A stretch of 64,000 nucleotides of DNA, taken from positions 667,001-731,000 of the forward strand of contig JABMCL010003092.1 in the NCBI GenBank assembly GCA_018857735.1, given 5' to 3'. A program made the translations under genes and the position numbers. Below are positions 46,573 through 58,077 of the stretch, piece by piece. How positions within the stretch are numbered: the first letter of the stretch is position 1; every line of letters begins with the position of its first letter. The notes below the pieces were generated by a model. The model was not told where the DNA came from and ran no database searches. It worked only from the letters and a program-made list of their open reading frames with translations. Origin of the DNA: Alviniconcha marisindica (lineage: Eukaryota; Mollusca; Gastropoda; Provannidae).

Positions 46573-48998
46573 TGGGTCATTCTCCTGAAAACTGGACCAA
46601 AGAGGGCGCCGCTTTCCAGATGAAATAAAAATTAAACTAAAACATGAAACTTACCGCTATATTTCTGATGTAGTGTGTTTAAAAAAATAAGGGAAATGCC
46701 ACAATGGGTAACTGCATCATTATTTCTTGCGCTGTTTTATTTCTTGCGACATTTTCATGGCCGCCATTCGTGACTTGGCTTTGGGAAGGTTAGCTGATCG
46801 CAGATATTTCCTTGGAATCGTTCAGGATGGAATAAAAACAGGTTTCATGAGAAAGGCCAGTTCTTACATACAAATGGTATTTATTGTGTGTTGCTTGCTA
46901 TTAACAGCTCCAAACAAAGGAAAGATAATCAGTGTCTCACACGTTACCGATGGTGTCTTCTGAGTGTGTATCACGATTTGTGACTTGTTCATAACGGAAA
47001 CTAAAGAACTTTCTTTTTTCATCAGCTTGGTAGCTAACCACATTTCACCTTATTTTTAATGCTTGTTTGATGACATGAGAGTAGATACGAAATAAATTAC
47101 AGTCATTTCTTCAGGGGTGGTTGACGTGGTGTCTTACAATGGTGTAACGTGCGAGCACACAAAAGAATTATTGCTGCTTGTACCATTGACTTTCCACCTA
47201 CCCTAACGTACCAGTCCACATCAGCTGACTTGCGGCAGCAATGTTTGACTTCTTTTTGCGCTGTGTGTGGTGTATTATTTTACTAGAAAAGGGAATGCAC
47301 TGTGGTGTCTTCAGGGGTGAGGGATGTAACGCTCGTGACACATATTTGTTCCCACTCGGCTGAGTGTTTGTTTGCAACCTTTTGTATCCAAACTTGGTAC
47401 TGTGGTGCACCACAATGAGCTGGAATGTCATGCAGAAAAAATGGGATTCTATCTTCAAGGTCAAGGTCACAGTGTGGGCTTATATAATCAAAATATGACA
47501 GTTTTTACTGTATCTTTTATTACTTCTAAACCAGTGAGTCTTTTACAACCAAACTCAATTTGAGTGTAGATCATCATAAGCAAAGAGGTGTCCAGTGAAA
47601 ATGTTGGATTGCTGTGTTCAAGGTCAATGTCACAGCCAAGGTTAAAAGTTTCAGTTAATGTTAGTTTGGTTGATATCTTATGCATCACTGAACCATTTGT
47701 AACCAAACCCGGTATGCTGAGACATCATTATAAGCCAGAGCATCATATGTGAAAAATGGGTTTCTATCTTCAAGGTCAAGGTCACAGTAAATGAATTTCG
47801 GTTCATACAATCAAATATGACTATTTCTATTATATGTTCTGAACTGCTGATTTTGGGGGCGACCAACATAGTTTGACAGTGCATGTTCATAAGCTGGAGT
47901 GTCTTGTGAAAAGGTTGCTTTGCTGTATTCAAGGTCAAGGTCACAGTGAAGGTTCTGAACTTCAGTGAATGTTTGCCTGGACAATATCTCTGATTGGTCA
48001 AACTTAGTATGGTGATGCATCATCATCAGCCAGAGTACCATTCAAAAATATAATTCTGCTATGTTCAAGGTCAAAGCCACAATCGTTTCCACTAGATCTT
48101 CAGAAATACTGAAACTTTTGCAATCCAAATTAGTTTGATGATACATTATCACAAGACAGGGTAAGACACTGTGAAAAGATTTTCTTGCTTTTCCACAGGG
48201 CGTGACACAGAGAATATGGCTTGGGGGACTGTGGACTAGATTGCTACCACTCTTGGCTATCCCACTATCTAAAGCAGGGGTTAGTACCGGTTCCAATCAA
48301 GAAAATGTGGAATGAACATTGTTTTTGTAATGAATATACTTGTTTATTAAGTTTTTTGGTCAATGGTTCAAGGGTGTTATTCTTATATCCTTTTGTACTT
48401 GTGATGATGTCCACATAACATGTGAGACAGATTACTAATTGTGATTGGTTATTAACTGTAGAAAGCAAGAAACAAATATCCCTCTGACATGTATATTTAT
48501 ATATATGGTTCAGACTAAGTTAGTGCAATGCATTTCCCCCCCCTCCAAATTGCTTTTGGGGGGAAAAAGAAAAAGAAACTAAGGAAAAGAAATGTGTAAT
48601 CTATTTCGTGCATGTCTGTACTTCGAAGAAGACATTTTAAACCAAAATCGTTAAAGAGGCAGCACTATTTATTTTTTTAAATGTCAGAAGTAACAGATAT
48701 TCCTTTATTAATTAGGAAATATTGTATAATAAAAAAAAAAGGCAAGTGTCAAACTGGCCACTGAGCTGACTCTATTCATGCATTTCTGGTGTCTTCTGTA
48801 ACACGCGAGACACTGACCTATGACATAACATAATGCACAATTAACCAAGTTCCTGTCACCCTGCCATTTTATGTCTTATATTTATGTACACAGGAGATGT
48901 CAAGCTTTCATTTCCAAATAATAACATTAAAAAAATGTATACTTTGAATTTTTACCCTCTATGTCACAATTTTGACCAGTTTTCAGGAGAATGACCCA
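46573..48998. mobile_element. 2.4-kb element with 22-bp perfect terminal inverted repeats
   Basis: GGGTCATTCTCCTGAAAACT at 46574 is matched exactly in reverse complement at the right end (to 48997), 22 bases in all and 23 with the flanking T/A. Inside are a 78-codon plus frame (46727-46963, MRCFISCDIFMAAIRDLA...) and degenerate units of about 160 bases (47440-48090), each with TCAAGGTCAAGGTCACA. Minus-strand frames over these units give repetitive peptides (FTVTLTLK, MMLWLIMM) that are probably not coding. No transposase domain recognised, so it is likely non-autonomous. The flanks ((TA)n and (GA)n) hide any target-site duplication. Confidence 0.75.
47455..48081 (+). promoter_or_regulatory. 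five spaced TCAAGGTCA-type nuclear-receptor-like motifs
   Basis: TCAAGGTCAAGGTCACA is at 47455-47471, 47770-47786 and 47929-47945. Variants are at 47618-47634 (TCAAGGTCAATGTCACA) and 48065-48081 (TCAAGGTCAAAGCCACA). Start-to-start spacing is 163, 152, 159 and 136 bases. TCAAGGTCA is the extended half-site bound by FTZ-F1/NR5A- and ERR-type receptors; AGGTCAAGGTCA is a DR0 of the kind bound by NR6A1. Binding is inferred from sequence only. Confidence 0.45.
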
Positions 48999-49020
48999 CA
49001 GAGAGAGAGAGAGAGAGAGA

Positions 49021-49591
49021 TGACCCATTCTCAGAATGTCATCTGTGAAGTATGACACAAGAGGGAATAAATCAACAGCATACATAAATGGAAATCTTAG
49101 TATTAGTGGGTTGTCTAACTTTTATATTTTCTAAATATAAGATAAGAGCTAGAAGATAGTTTGTGGCTAATTGTTGATGTCGAAGGCGATTTTATTGAAA
49201 CTGCCTACCTTGATCGGATGTGACTGATGACATGAAAAGTAGTCAAACACAGCATTAACATAATCAGCGTATGTAGTTAAATATACATTAATTGAAAGAT
49301 GTGTGTTGCTGTCACCAGCTGAAATAAGACTTATAAATGAATTTTTTCATTGATTTTGAATGAAAATGTCATGTCATCAGTTACATGTCCAACAAAAGTC
49401 CTTTAATTATTTGTGCTTTACATTAAACAAAATATTATCGGTAATTAACAAACACAGCTTATACATGGTGCAAATACTGTTTATTTCATATGCAGTAGAA
49501 CAACCAGAACACAAAATGCAGAAAATTCAATAATATCAGAGATTAAGAAAAAAATTGTCATTATCACGTCTGAACAAAAATGTCAAAAATG

Positions 49592-49631
<40 letters not shown>

Positions 49632-50778
49632 TATGTGATACATTTTTTACATCTGATTTATTTCCACTTTGATGCAGTCAAAACTTCTTGACATAACAGA
49701 CACTGCAGTATCATACAAGCATGACAGATATAGCAGGGTGTTAAAAACTATTACTGTATTACTATTATACATCTTTTATTTTTAATTTTTATTCCATTTC
49801 TAAAAACAGTCACCAAATTCTGTTTGAAAAGCTGAAACAAGATTGGTGTTTCACAATTACAATAAGCATTTTTAATTAAAGAAGCATTATGATGAAATCG
49901 CAGTCCTAATTTGGTTGATCATGTGCTCGGTCATGATTATGACAGGAATTCGCTTTTTGTCACTCTGAACTCGTGTTCAAATTTGAACAGCGTGCAACCA
50001 AAACTATCTTCCTTCTACATGGACTACATTGTGGCCACATCAACCATTCCATACATGAAAATTAGCCATGTTTTCATCACTAAATAGTGTGAACCTTGTG
50101 TAAAAGTGTTGTAAATGTGATTGGACGTGATGTAATGTTTGGACATGATTTGTTGATGACAAGAAAAGTAAATCGCTAACCATGCCTGGTTTTCACCATT
50201 TTTTACATCAAAACAAAACTGACTACTTCCGGGTCACCTGGTACTACATAACTAGGATTGGAACATACTGCTGCATTCAGTAGTTCGTTTAGGTTTCAAA
50301 TCTGATTGGGCATGATGAAATGACAAGACACTGTCATTGAAATATAAACATGGAGAGTAAAGCTAAATAAACCACAAAACAGTTGAAATAAACGATGCAG
50401 ACTATTCCTGCTGTAAAGACTCCCACATTGATGGACTTGTTACAGCAATTTATTCATTTATGAGCCGAGTCGAGCTTTTAAAAAAATATTCTGACCGATG
50501 ACGGGACACGTCACGATTGATCGCCAATATTCAGTACTCCATAATATAAATAACACATAAAAAGTTTCCACATTTTTTTTTAATAGGATGAAGAATAAAA
50601 GTATTATTCATCCATAAAACAATTTAGCTTTTGGTAGAACTCAGTAGTGGCACGTCACTTTAAGTTCGTTTAAACATCGATGCCAGCATCACGTTTTCAC
50701 ATGGAGTGTTTACATAACTTTCAGTTCATTCACACAAATAAACCGCACTTTCACTCAAGTAACAAACACAAGGTTATC
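49021..50778. other. no gene seen
   Basis: AT-rich, with a (TA)n tract at about 49597-49625. No supported exon, repeat boundary or RNA gene found. Confidence 0.35.
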
Positions 50779-51653
50779 ATATGTGCACGTCTATGATACT
50801 GGCAAAACCTGGTGAAATCGATAGGTAGGTCCCTTCAAGTGCAAATAGTAAACTATCTGTCCATCCTATCACTAGAAAGCAGTATGGATGCACAAAACAA
50901 CTGATTTATGCAAGGTATCTGTCGTGCAAAAATTTACTTTGGTTGTTTTTTAATATTTTTTAAAACCTGAAAATGTAAGTGAAAAATGGCGCCGGATGTG
51001 GGGCATTTTTCAGTCAGGTTCATCATCACAAAAAATAAAGTTTCAAAATGCCTAACAATAACAATAGGCATCTAAAATGGTACTTGAAAGGTCAATTTTC
51101 AGTGCCAAAGCATTATATGGGTAGAGAAAGGTGTTTTTGTTGTTGTTATACTTGAATGAATAAGCAATGATGTTCATTGCGCATCATTTCCACCGACACC
51201 GGTTGCTAACGCTGAAGTGTGTACTACTACTAAAAGTAATTGCTGACACAAATTTGGCAACCATGATTTCAAATTCTTTTATACCACCTATTAAACTCAA
51301 GCATTGCTTGCATAAATATGCTTCATGCAAGTAACCTTTCTCATCAAATTTTGTGAGCATGGTCGGTTTCGTTTCCTGCAGTAACGAACATCAGGTCAAC
51401 TCTAACAACCAGACAAAGGCGCTGACAGAACCCAACACACTCGGCTGACCTCATTGGTGTAGTGATGCGTCAAGTTCGAGTCAAAACAACATGCAACGTC
51501 ACTAGAATTACCCATGATTCTTCGATATTTTCTTCATTTCCACTTCCGCCACGACAGAAACAAACATCAGGTGGTGGCACTGTGCCCGATTCTGGCCAGT
51601 GCCACACGTTTTTCAGCCAGCTGGCTGCTTCCTTTAATGACCAATACAAAGCT

Positions 51654-52114
51654 CATGGGTACACCTAATTCTGTCATCCAACCGCTACAGAAAATTCAGA
51701 ACTTTGCTGCAAGACTTGTTCTCTTGGCACCCCGTTACCACCACTCAACACCTCTACTGGAAAAACTGCACTGGCTTCCCATTTCAGAACGTATTAAGTA
51801 TAAAGTCACTTGTATGTGTTTCAGTGCTATAAATGGTTCTGGTCCTGCTTACCTCTCTGAACTGCTGCATGTCTACACTCCGTCTGTACACTACGCTCTT
51901 CTTCTGACACCCGCATGCTGGAAATCCAACAATACAAACGCAAGACTCATGGCTTTCGCACCTTCTCTTGCTTTGTACCCCACATTTGGAATTCATTCCC
52001 ACAAGACCTTAGACACTGTTCAACCCTGTCATCTTTTAAAGCCAAACTGAAAACCTTTCTCTTCTCACAGTATTTCCATCCTAACTAATATCAGTACCCA
52101 GTTTCTTCTACAGT

Positions 52115-52209
<95 letters not shown>

Positions 52210-52404
52210 GTGTGTGTTTGTAGTGCATGCGTGTGTTTGTAGTGCTTTTTTTTTTCTTTTTTTTTTAATACTTTATGTAAATTGTTTTGGTAGGACTATA
52301 CTCTACATGTATGTATGTAGAATATCATATTTAGGTTAATATGTATCATGTGAGCGCTCAGGGCGTTGATGAGCGCATGATAAATGTACATTATTATTAT
52401 TATT
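51654..52404 (+). mobile_element. L2-type LINE, 5'-truncated, with target-site duplication
   Basis: Encodes the C-terminal part of an L2/CR1-type polyprotein (LQKIQNFAARLV, HWLPISERIKYKV), then a long (GT)n tract and the L2-type 3' tail ending in (ATT)n. AAAGCT is found at 51648-51653 and 52405-52410, directly flanking it. The flanking sequences join into the inverted copy of the 56296-58077 element, so this LINE inserted into that element. The frame is broken before the end, so it is not active. Confidence 0.88.
52117..52208. repeat. (GT)n microsatellite inside an L2 LINE
   Basis: About 45 GT units with one interruption, in the 3' region of the inserted L2 element. Confidence 0.97.
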
Positions 52405-52690
52405 AAAGCTGACATTTAGACAAAAGCTGGTGTTGTTTCTATTGCTTCCCCTGGGGATCAATACAAACTTCACATTTAGACAAAGCTGGTGGTGCTTCCA
52501 AGTCACTTTCTGGTATGAATGGCTAGTTTCCGGGTTTGCCTTTTTCAGTATCACTATCTACCTTTGAAATTGTTCCTTAGATAATATCTAAATCGTCAAT
52601 ACATTTGATATAAAAGTTTATTTTTAAAATTTGGTTTGCAAGCATGGTTGAAAATGTGCATGGTTTCCATGTTACTTATGTCATTTTTAA

Positions 52691-53449
52691 TAACCTGTAA
52701 CATTAAATGCCAAACAAAGATGGCAATGGCTTGTTAGATTAGTCCAAAACAATGCTTTAAGAATGATAAGAAGTGACAAATATAATTTTGTTTAATGTGT
52801 TTTATTTTAATAACTAAATTCTAATTGACTTTTTTCTTGTCTGATGTAAGTTACAGTTTCCATTTTGCCTCATTACTGTTTTTTGGTGGTTTTCATTGAG
52901 AATTTTACTTTTTTCTTTACAAGTTATTTTTGGATGTTGCACTTTAAAGTCCATATAATAAACTAGTAAAAAGCATAATTTTAAAGGAGATAAAGATGCA
53001 AAGTGGAAACCACAAAACTTACATGTATCAGGAAATACAACTATGTTGATTCTCTTTCATGTTATGAAAAAATTAAGCAAGATATTTTAACCAAACTAAA
53101 AGAAAATTAAAAAAGCATGATTTATCTCAAGAAAAATGTGGGTTTCTGACAATTTGGTGACAGATTATTTTTGGATGTCTATGTCCCACTTTTGTTTGCC
53201 AGTATTGTACATTTGTAGACATGCACATATGTATTTGTTTATTGAATGTACAACACAATAAAACAAAATTGAGATGCACAGCATAATCATAGGTTTACTT
53301 TTAGCATGGGCAACATGAGCCCAGTTCAGGTTTTGAGAATGGGTCATATAATACAGAATTTGAAATATAAAATTACTAATACTATAGTTAATAAAATAGT
53401 AAAGAAAGACTGCACTGACTGGACTGAACTGGTTGGTACATCTAATAAG
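52691..53449. other. no gene seen
   Basis: AT-rich sequence between the inverted element copy and repeat C. No supported open frame or repeat boundary. Confidence 0.35.
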
Positions 53450-53585
53450 AACAGGGTTCTTGTGACACTCAAAGAATTCAGGAGCTGTGTGAAAGTCAAG
53501 GTGGCCTTCCTGGGCTTTCCATCCTAATGACTAAATGAGCCTTATGGTTTCTGTGGATGTAAAGCAACATTGAACCATGCTTAGG
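53450..53585 (+). repeat. dispersed repeat C copy 1 (SINE-like)
   Basis: GTGACACTCA, GAGCTGTGTGAAAGTCAAGG, TGGCCTTCCTGGGCT, CCTTATGGTTTCTGTGGATG and TAAAGCAACATTGAAC occur in the same order at 55330-55446. The last part resembles the SINE family B tail. Confidence 0.7.
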
Positions 53586-54175
53586 CAATTGGTCAGTTTG
53601 TCCCTAACATGTCAACCAACATCTGAGGACATGAAGCTCCACATCATCATCATCAAACACTCAAACGAGTCCGTTAGGCTCAGAGTAGTATTACTTTCTT
53701 TCCACTGATCAGCATTGCCATTGTCACTATTTTTTCAGTTGCAAACCCAACCAATCTGGCCAAAGTGCTGTCCTTAAATTAATCTTAATGTTTACTCAAA
53801 TTCATTATAAAAATAATAAACAAGATCATAACTGCAAGTTACTATGCAAGTTATGTACAAAGTCAAAGACCATGATCTGTTACACAGTTACACTTTAGTA
53901 CAATCAAATTTTAGCAATAGTAATTCTTCTTCTTCTTCTTCTAATAATATCCAGGATCAATGTCTGATTATTTCTGATATTTATGTTGTGTGAGAAAAAG
54001 GGGGTGTGGCTGGAAATACAATACCTAACCCCAACACTATAAAAAACAAATAATAAAAAAATAGGTCTACCAGTTGCCTAGTAGCAGAGTGTCACTCTAT
54101 GTGGAGCTCCTGGCAGGCAAAATGCTTTTTCGGGCCCCCATTGCTGAGGACCTATAGCACAGCCCAGAGCACATC

Positions 54176-54580
54176 CTAATGTTGTGCCCAGGCCCTCAAA
54201 GTGCCACACACTTTTAAAAAAATGTTTGGGGGCAGGCAGTGTAGGGAAGTGGTTGTGTACTGGAGTTTGGCCACCCTCGAGATGAAGGCGCCAATGAAGG
54301 GGCCTGAGACCGTCTCTTGAGGAAGTGTGTTCCTCCAGTCCCTCACTGTCCTTGGGAAGAATGAGTTGAGGCGGTTGTCAGCACGACAGGGTATCCTCTC
54401 AAAAGTTGTGGTGTGAGTACGCCGGCCTCTCGGGGGCTGCTTCTTCAAGAGTGGGCACTTGACTGCTGCGAGGCCACTGCTGATTTTATACAGCATGCCA
54501 AGTTGTGCTGTTCTTCGGCGTTGTTCCAAGGAGGGCCAGTCGAGCTCCTGCAGCATTTGCTTGACGCTTGCAGTTTTTGG
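54176..54580 (-). mobile_element. LINE C-terminal fragment
   Basis: The minus frame reads MLQELDWPSLEQRRRTAQLG, MLYKISSGLAAV, RADNRLNSFFPRTVRDWRN, TLPQETVSGPF, the typical C-terminal end of jockey/CR1-group LINE polyproteins (M-L-x-x-L-x-W-x-x-L...F-F-P-R-x-x-R-D-W-N). The reverse transcriptase core is absent and no ends are defined. Confidence 0.75.
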
Positions 54581-54773
54581 TGCCGATTCAGAGCAAATCC
54601 AGTTAATTGGTATCCTCCTCAGTTAAAGGTTATCGGATTCACAAAACAATAACGTCGGCACCAAAACAATCTCTAAAAAAATAATATCTTTAAGTATGCA
54701 ACATACCTGTGATGTTGAACCACCACCAACAGATTAAAACAAAAATGTGCATCTCAGAAAAATCCCCACTTAC

Positions 54774-54813
54774 CTTGCAACAGGCAGACTACACGGGGCT
54801 GCATCCCACACAT
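54774..54813 (-). CDS. candidate first coding exon of a divergent minus-strand gene
   Basis: From an ATG at 54813-54811 the frame reads MCGMQPRVVCLLQ and one base to a strong GTAAGT donor at 54773-54768 (phase 1). It faces away from the plus-strand gene that starts at 55237, with CpG-containing sequence between them, as in a bidirectional promoter. It could equally be a 5' UTR exon whose ATG is not used. Downstream partners are unknown. One phase-compatible option is an acceptor upstream of the receptor signal-peptide exon at 28.75 kb, which would make this the receptor's 5' end, but nothing else supports that. Confidence 0.3.
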
Positions 54814-54819
54814 CGGCTG

Positions 54820-55236
54820 CCAGACTTTAGTATGGCTTGCAGTTGTACAATAAAAACAACGGTGCAAATTACTCCTACTAAGGTCTAAATGTCGCCAATG
54901 CACTCTCCCTGCTCTGTTGCAAAAATTACCAATAGTGGTCTCTGCAGTGTACAAAACCAGACCAGGCCAGGCCGTCGGAAATTATATCAATCGATTCAAC
55001 GCCCGACTGAAATGGCTCATGCGCATAGAGTCACTTCCCTTGCAACACCTGCCTCGATTGCGATTGGTTAAATTTGTCAGCGTACATTTTTGTTGTCAGT
55101 GGTATTTATGACGCATGGAGTCCAGTCCTGAATCGTTAAAATCGTGAAACCGTTTTAACGACCCACAGTTTTGTGGTCAGCGAGAATATAATAATTCTGG
55201 CTGGAAACGACGAAGTCGAAAGGAACGTCTTGAACA
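54820..55236. promoter_or_regulatory. candidate bidirectional promoter region
   Basis: Lies between two divergent candidate first exons. It is richer in CpG than its surroundings (GGCCGTCGGAAAT, CGATTCAACGCCCG, CGACGAAGTCG). It holds an inverted CCAAT box (GATTGGTT at about 55064) and TGACGC-type sites near 55110. No TATA box in a convincing place. Confidence 0.4.
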
Positions 55237-55326
55237 ATGGGGTCGGGGGCCAGCAAAACAACTGTTGGTGTGCCCGCCAACCCCCGTGTCCTGTATTCTG
55301 ATCAACTTTCCAAGAAAGAAAAGACA
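55237..55326 (+). CDS. first coding exon of a putative N-myristoylated protein
   Basis: ATG at 55237 in the context AACAATGG opens a 30-codon exon ending AAGACA before GTGAGT (phase 0). It begins MGSGASKTTVGVPANP and ends DQLSKKEKT. M-G-x-x-x-S-K is the standard N-myristoylation signature, so the protein is probably anchored to the cytoplasmic face of membranes. The CpG-richer upstream region fits a promoter. The next exon seen in phase 0 is at 59104, so intron 1 is about 3.8 kb and is filled with transposable elements. The gene family is not recognised. Confidence 0.7.
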
Positions 55327-55446
55327 GTGAGTGTCACGCTCAGAGCTAGAGCTGTGTGGAAGTCGGGGTGGTCTTCCTGGGCTCCCTGTGCCTAACACTG
55401 TAACAGTCCTTATAGTTTCTGTGAACGTAAAGCAACATTGAACTTG
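55327..55446 (+). repeat. dispersed repeat C copy 2 (SINE-like), right after an exon
   Basis: Same order of blocks as 53450-53585 (GTGTCACGCTCA, GAGCTGTGTGGAAGTCGGGG, TGGTCTTCCTGGGCTC, TAAAGCAACATTGAAC). It starts at or within a few bases of the splice donor of the exon ending at 55326. Confidence 0.68.
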
Positions 55447-55619
55447 ATTTTGACAATGTCACCGGGACAGGAAACAGTGGATGCGATTGATATATATATA
55501 TATATATTTGATTTTGACTTAGGGACTTGGCAGTAGGCCTTACAGCCTTTTTACGTCCCATCTTATTGTTGTAATTTTGGTCTGCTTATGCATGCTTCAG
55601 TTTTCCTATTGCATTACTC

Positions 55620-56295
55620 CTCATAATCCAAAAAAATGAACTAATAAATTTGGATCTTTGTCAAGAAGACTGTTAAACCGGTTAATAGATGGTGCGTTTT
55701 TAAGTACATGGTAAAAATGAATTCCAGGTTGGTGCAAATCTATTGCTAAAGGCAAACTTCCTGGTTTTAGTTTTAGTAAAATGTACATATAGTTTGTGCT
55801 CAGAATTTCTAGTGCTATCAAGTTTAGTAAATTAGTAAGGGTAGAGATCAAAATCTTCAAATTTCAAATCATCAATTTCGTTATTTTAATAATTTATATA
55901 CTTGGATAAGGTCACCTCTATATCTTCTATACTTTAAAGTCGGGAGTTTTAATTGCCTCAGCCTTTCTTTATAATCAAGATTTTTAACATGGAACTTTCT
56001 CAATGGCAGCTAGCTTTTTAATTGTGGAAACCATACTATATTACCATACTCTAGGTGTGGCCTTACCAAAGATTTATAAAGATTAGTAAAGATTTCTCCA
56101 TCTAATGTTCTTCTAATTATACCAACCATACTGTTAGCCTTGTTAACAGAATTTTGAATATGAGCATCAGATGAAAGATATTTATCAAAAATAATGCCTA
56201 GATCCTTCTCCTCTTCACATTTCGCTATGTTGTCATAATTATCCTCACTTAATTTCATTTCATAGTCTATTTTCTGGTTGTTTTTACCTATGTGC
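55620..56295 (-). mobile_element. LINE 3' part (C-terminal region), split by an insertion
   Basis: The minus strand from 56295 reads HIGKNNQKIDYEMKLSEDN, EKDLGIIFDKYLSSDAHI, NLYKSLVRPHLEYGNIVWF, then ERLRQLKLPTLKYRRYRGDL with broken frames, and ends near NAPSINRFNSLLDKDP. This is the C-terminal half of a jockey/CR1-group LINE. The matching reverse transcriptase core lies at 58078-58560, so an element at 56296-58077 was inserted between them. Confidence 0.85.
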
Positions 56296-58077
56296 TAAAT
56301 TTTTAATTTGTTTTAAAAATGACGTAAGTAGCATGGAAACCATGCACATTTTCAACCATGCTTGCAAACCAGATTTTTTAAATAAACTTTTATATCAAAT
56401 GTATTGACGATTTAGATGTCATCTAAGCAACAATTTCAAAGGTTGCCACTGAAAAAAGCAAACCAGGAAACTAGCCATTCATACCAGAAAGTGACGTGGA
56501 AGCACCACCAGCTTTGCCTTGGTCCCTAAGGGAAGCAATAGAAACAACACCAGCTTTGTCTAAATGTTAAGCTTGTATTGGTCCCGAAGGGAAGCAATAG
56601 AAACAACACCAGCTTTGTCTAAATGTTAAGCTTGTATTGGTCCCCAAGGAAAGCAATAGAAACAACACCAGCTTTGTCTAAATGTTAAGCTTGTATTGGA
56701 CCCTAAGGGAAGCAATAGAAACAACACCAGCTTTGTCTAAATGTTAAGCTTGTATTGGTCCCTAAGGGAAGCAATAGAAACAACACCAGCTTTGTCTAAA
56801 TGTCAACTTTGTATTGGTCCCTAAGGGAAGCAATAGAAACAACACCAGCTTTGCCTAAGTGACAACTTTGTATTTGTCCCTAAGGGAAGCAATAGAAACA
56901 ACACCAGCTTTGCCTAAGTGTCAACGTTGTATTGGTCCCTAAGGGAAGCACTAGAAACAACACCAGCTTTGCCTAAGTGTCAACTTTGTATTGGTCCCTA
57001 AGGGAAGCAATAGAAACAACACCAGCTTTGCCTAAGTGTCAACTTTGTATTTGTCCCTAAGGGAAGCAATAGAAACAACACCAGCTTTGCCTAAATGTCA
57101 GCTTTGTATTTGTCCCTAAGGGAAGCAATAGAAACAACACCAGCTTTGTCTAAATGTCAGCTTTGTATTGGTCCCTAAGGGAAGCAATAGAAACAACACC
57201 AGCTTTGTATTGGTCCTTAAGGGAAGCAGCCAGCTGGCTGAAAAACTTGTGGCACTGGCCAGAATCGGGCACAGTGCCACCACCTGATGTTCATTTCTGT
57301 CGTGGCGGAAGCGGAAACGAAGAAAATATTAAAGAATCATGGGTAATTCTAGTCATGTCACATGTTGTTTTGACTCAAACTTGACGCATCACAACATGAG
57401 TGAGGTCAGCCAAGTGTGTTGGGTTCTGTCAGCACCTTTGTCTGGTTGTTAGAGTTGACCTGATGTTCGTTACTGCAGGAAACGAAACCAACCGTGCTCA
57501 CAAAATTTGACGAGAAAGGTTACTTGGGTGAAACATATTTCCGCAAGGAATGCTTGAGTTTAATAGATGGAATAAAAGAATTTGAAATCATGGTTGCCAA
57601 ATTTGTGTCAACAATTAGTAGTAGTACACACTTCAGCGTTAGCGACCGGTGTTGGTGGAAACAATGCGCAACGAACATCATCACTTATTCGTTTGAGTAT
57701 AACAACAACAAAAACACTTTTCTCTCCCCATATAATGCTTTGGCACTGAAAATTGACCTTTCAAATACCATTTTAGATGCCTGTTGTTATTGTTAGGCAT
57801 TTTGAAACTTTATTTTTTGTGATGATGAACATGACTGAAAAATGCCCCATGTTCAGCGCCATTTTTCACTTACATTTTCAGGTTTTTAAAAATATTAAAA
57901 AACAACCCAAGTAAATTTTTGCAAAACAAATACTTTGATGGTGTGCATAAATCAGTTGTTTTGTGCATCCATACTGCTTTCTAGTGATAGGACGGACAGA
58001 TATTATACTATTTGCACTTGAAGGGACCTACCCATTGATTTCACCAGGTTTTGCCAGTATCGTAGACGTGCACATAT
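56296..58077 (+). mobile_element. 1.8-kb unclassified element carrying a minisatellite
   Basis: It sits inside a LINE coding region and has an inverted second copy at 50779-52690, which together define its limits. From left to right it has a lead segment (GCATGGAAACCATGCAC, a small palindrome), about twelve tandem units of about 60 bp (56524-57226) and an 850-base right segment. An open frame there (57494-57796, DEKGYLGETYFRKECLS) is partly conserved in the other copy. It has no terminal inverted repeats. A central tandem array with distinct flanks recalls non-autonomous Helitron/Helentron or 'pearl'-type elements of molluscs, but no diagnostic ends were seen. Confidence 0.75.
56524..57226. 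repeat. minisatellite inside the element, about 60-bp unit, about 12 copies
   Basis: Units contain GGTCCCTAAGGGAAGCAATA, GAAACAACACCAGCTTTG and CCTAAGTGTCAACTTTGTAT (or TCTAAATGTTAAGCTTGTAT). Two sub-types (TAAGCTTG on the left, CAACTTTG on the right) are arranged in blocks. Confidence 0.92.

Larger units (their letters stand above)
50779..52690 (-). mobile_element. inverted copy of the 56296-58077 element, interrupted by an L2 LINE
   Basis: 50779-51653 is the reverse complement of about 57190-58077, including CAGCCAGCTGGCTG, the GCACTGTGCCCGATTCTGGC block and ATGTGCACGTCTA at the outer end. 52405-52690 is the reverse complement of about 56310-56640, ending at TTTCCATGTTACTTATGTCA. The 51654-52404 LINE splits it. 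Only about two tandem units remain, against about twelve in the other copy. Confidence 0.85.

Noticed and set aside
47198..48296. Minus-strand proteins with FTVTLTLK / MMLWLIMM-type repeats
   Set aside because: They are translations of degenerate tandem units in a transposon-like element, with shifting frames and no start or splice logic.
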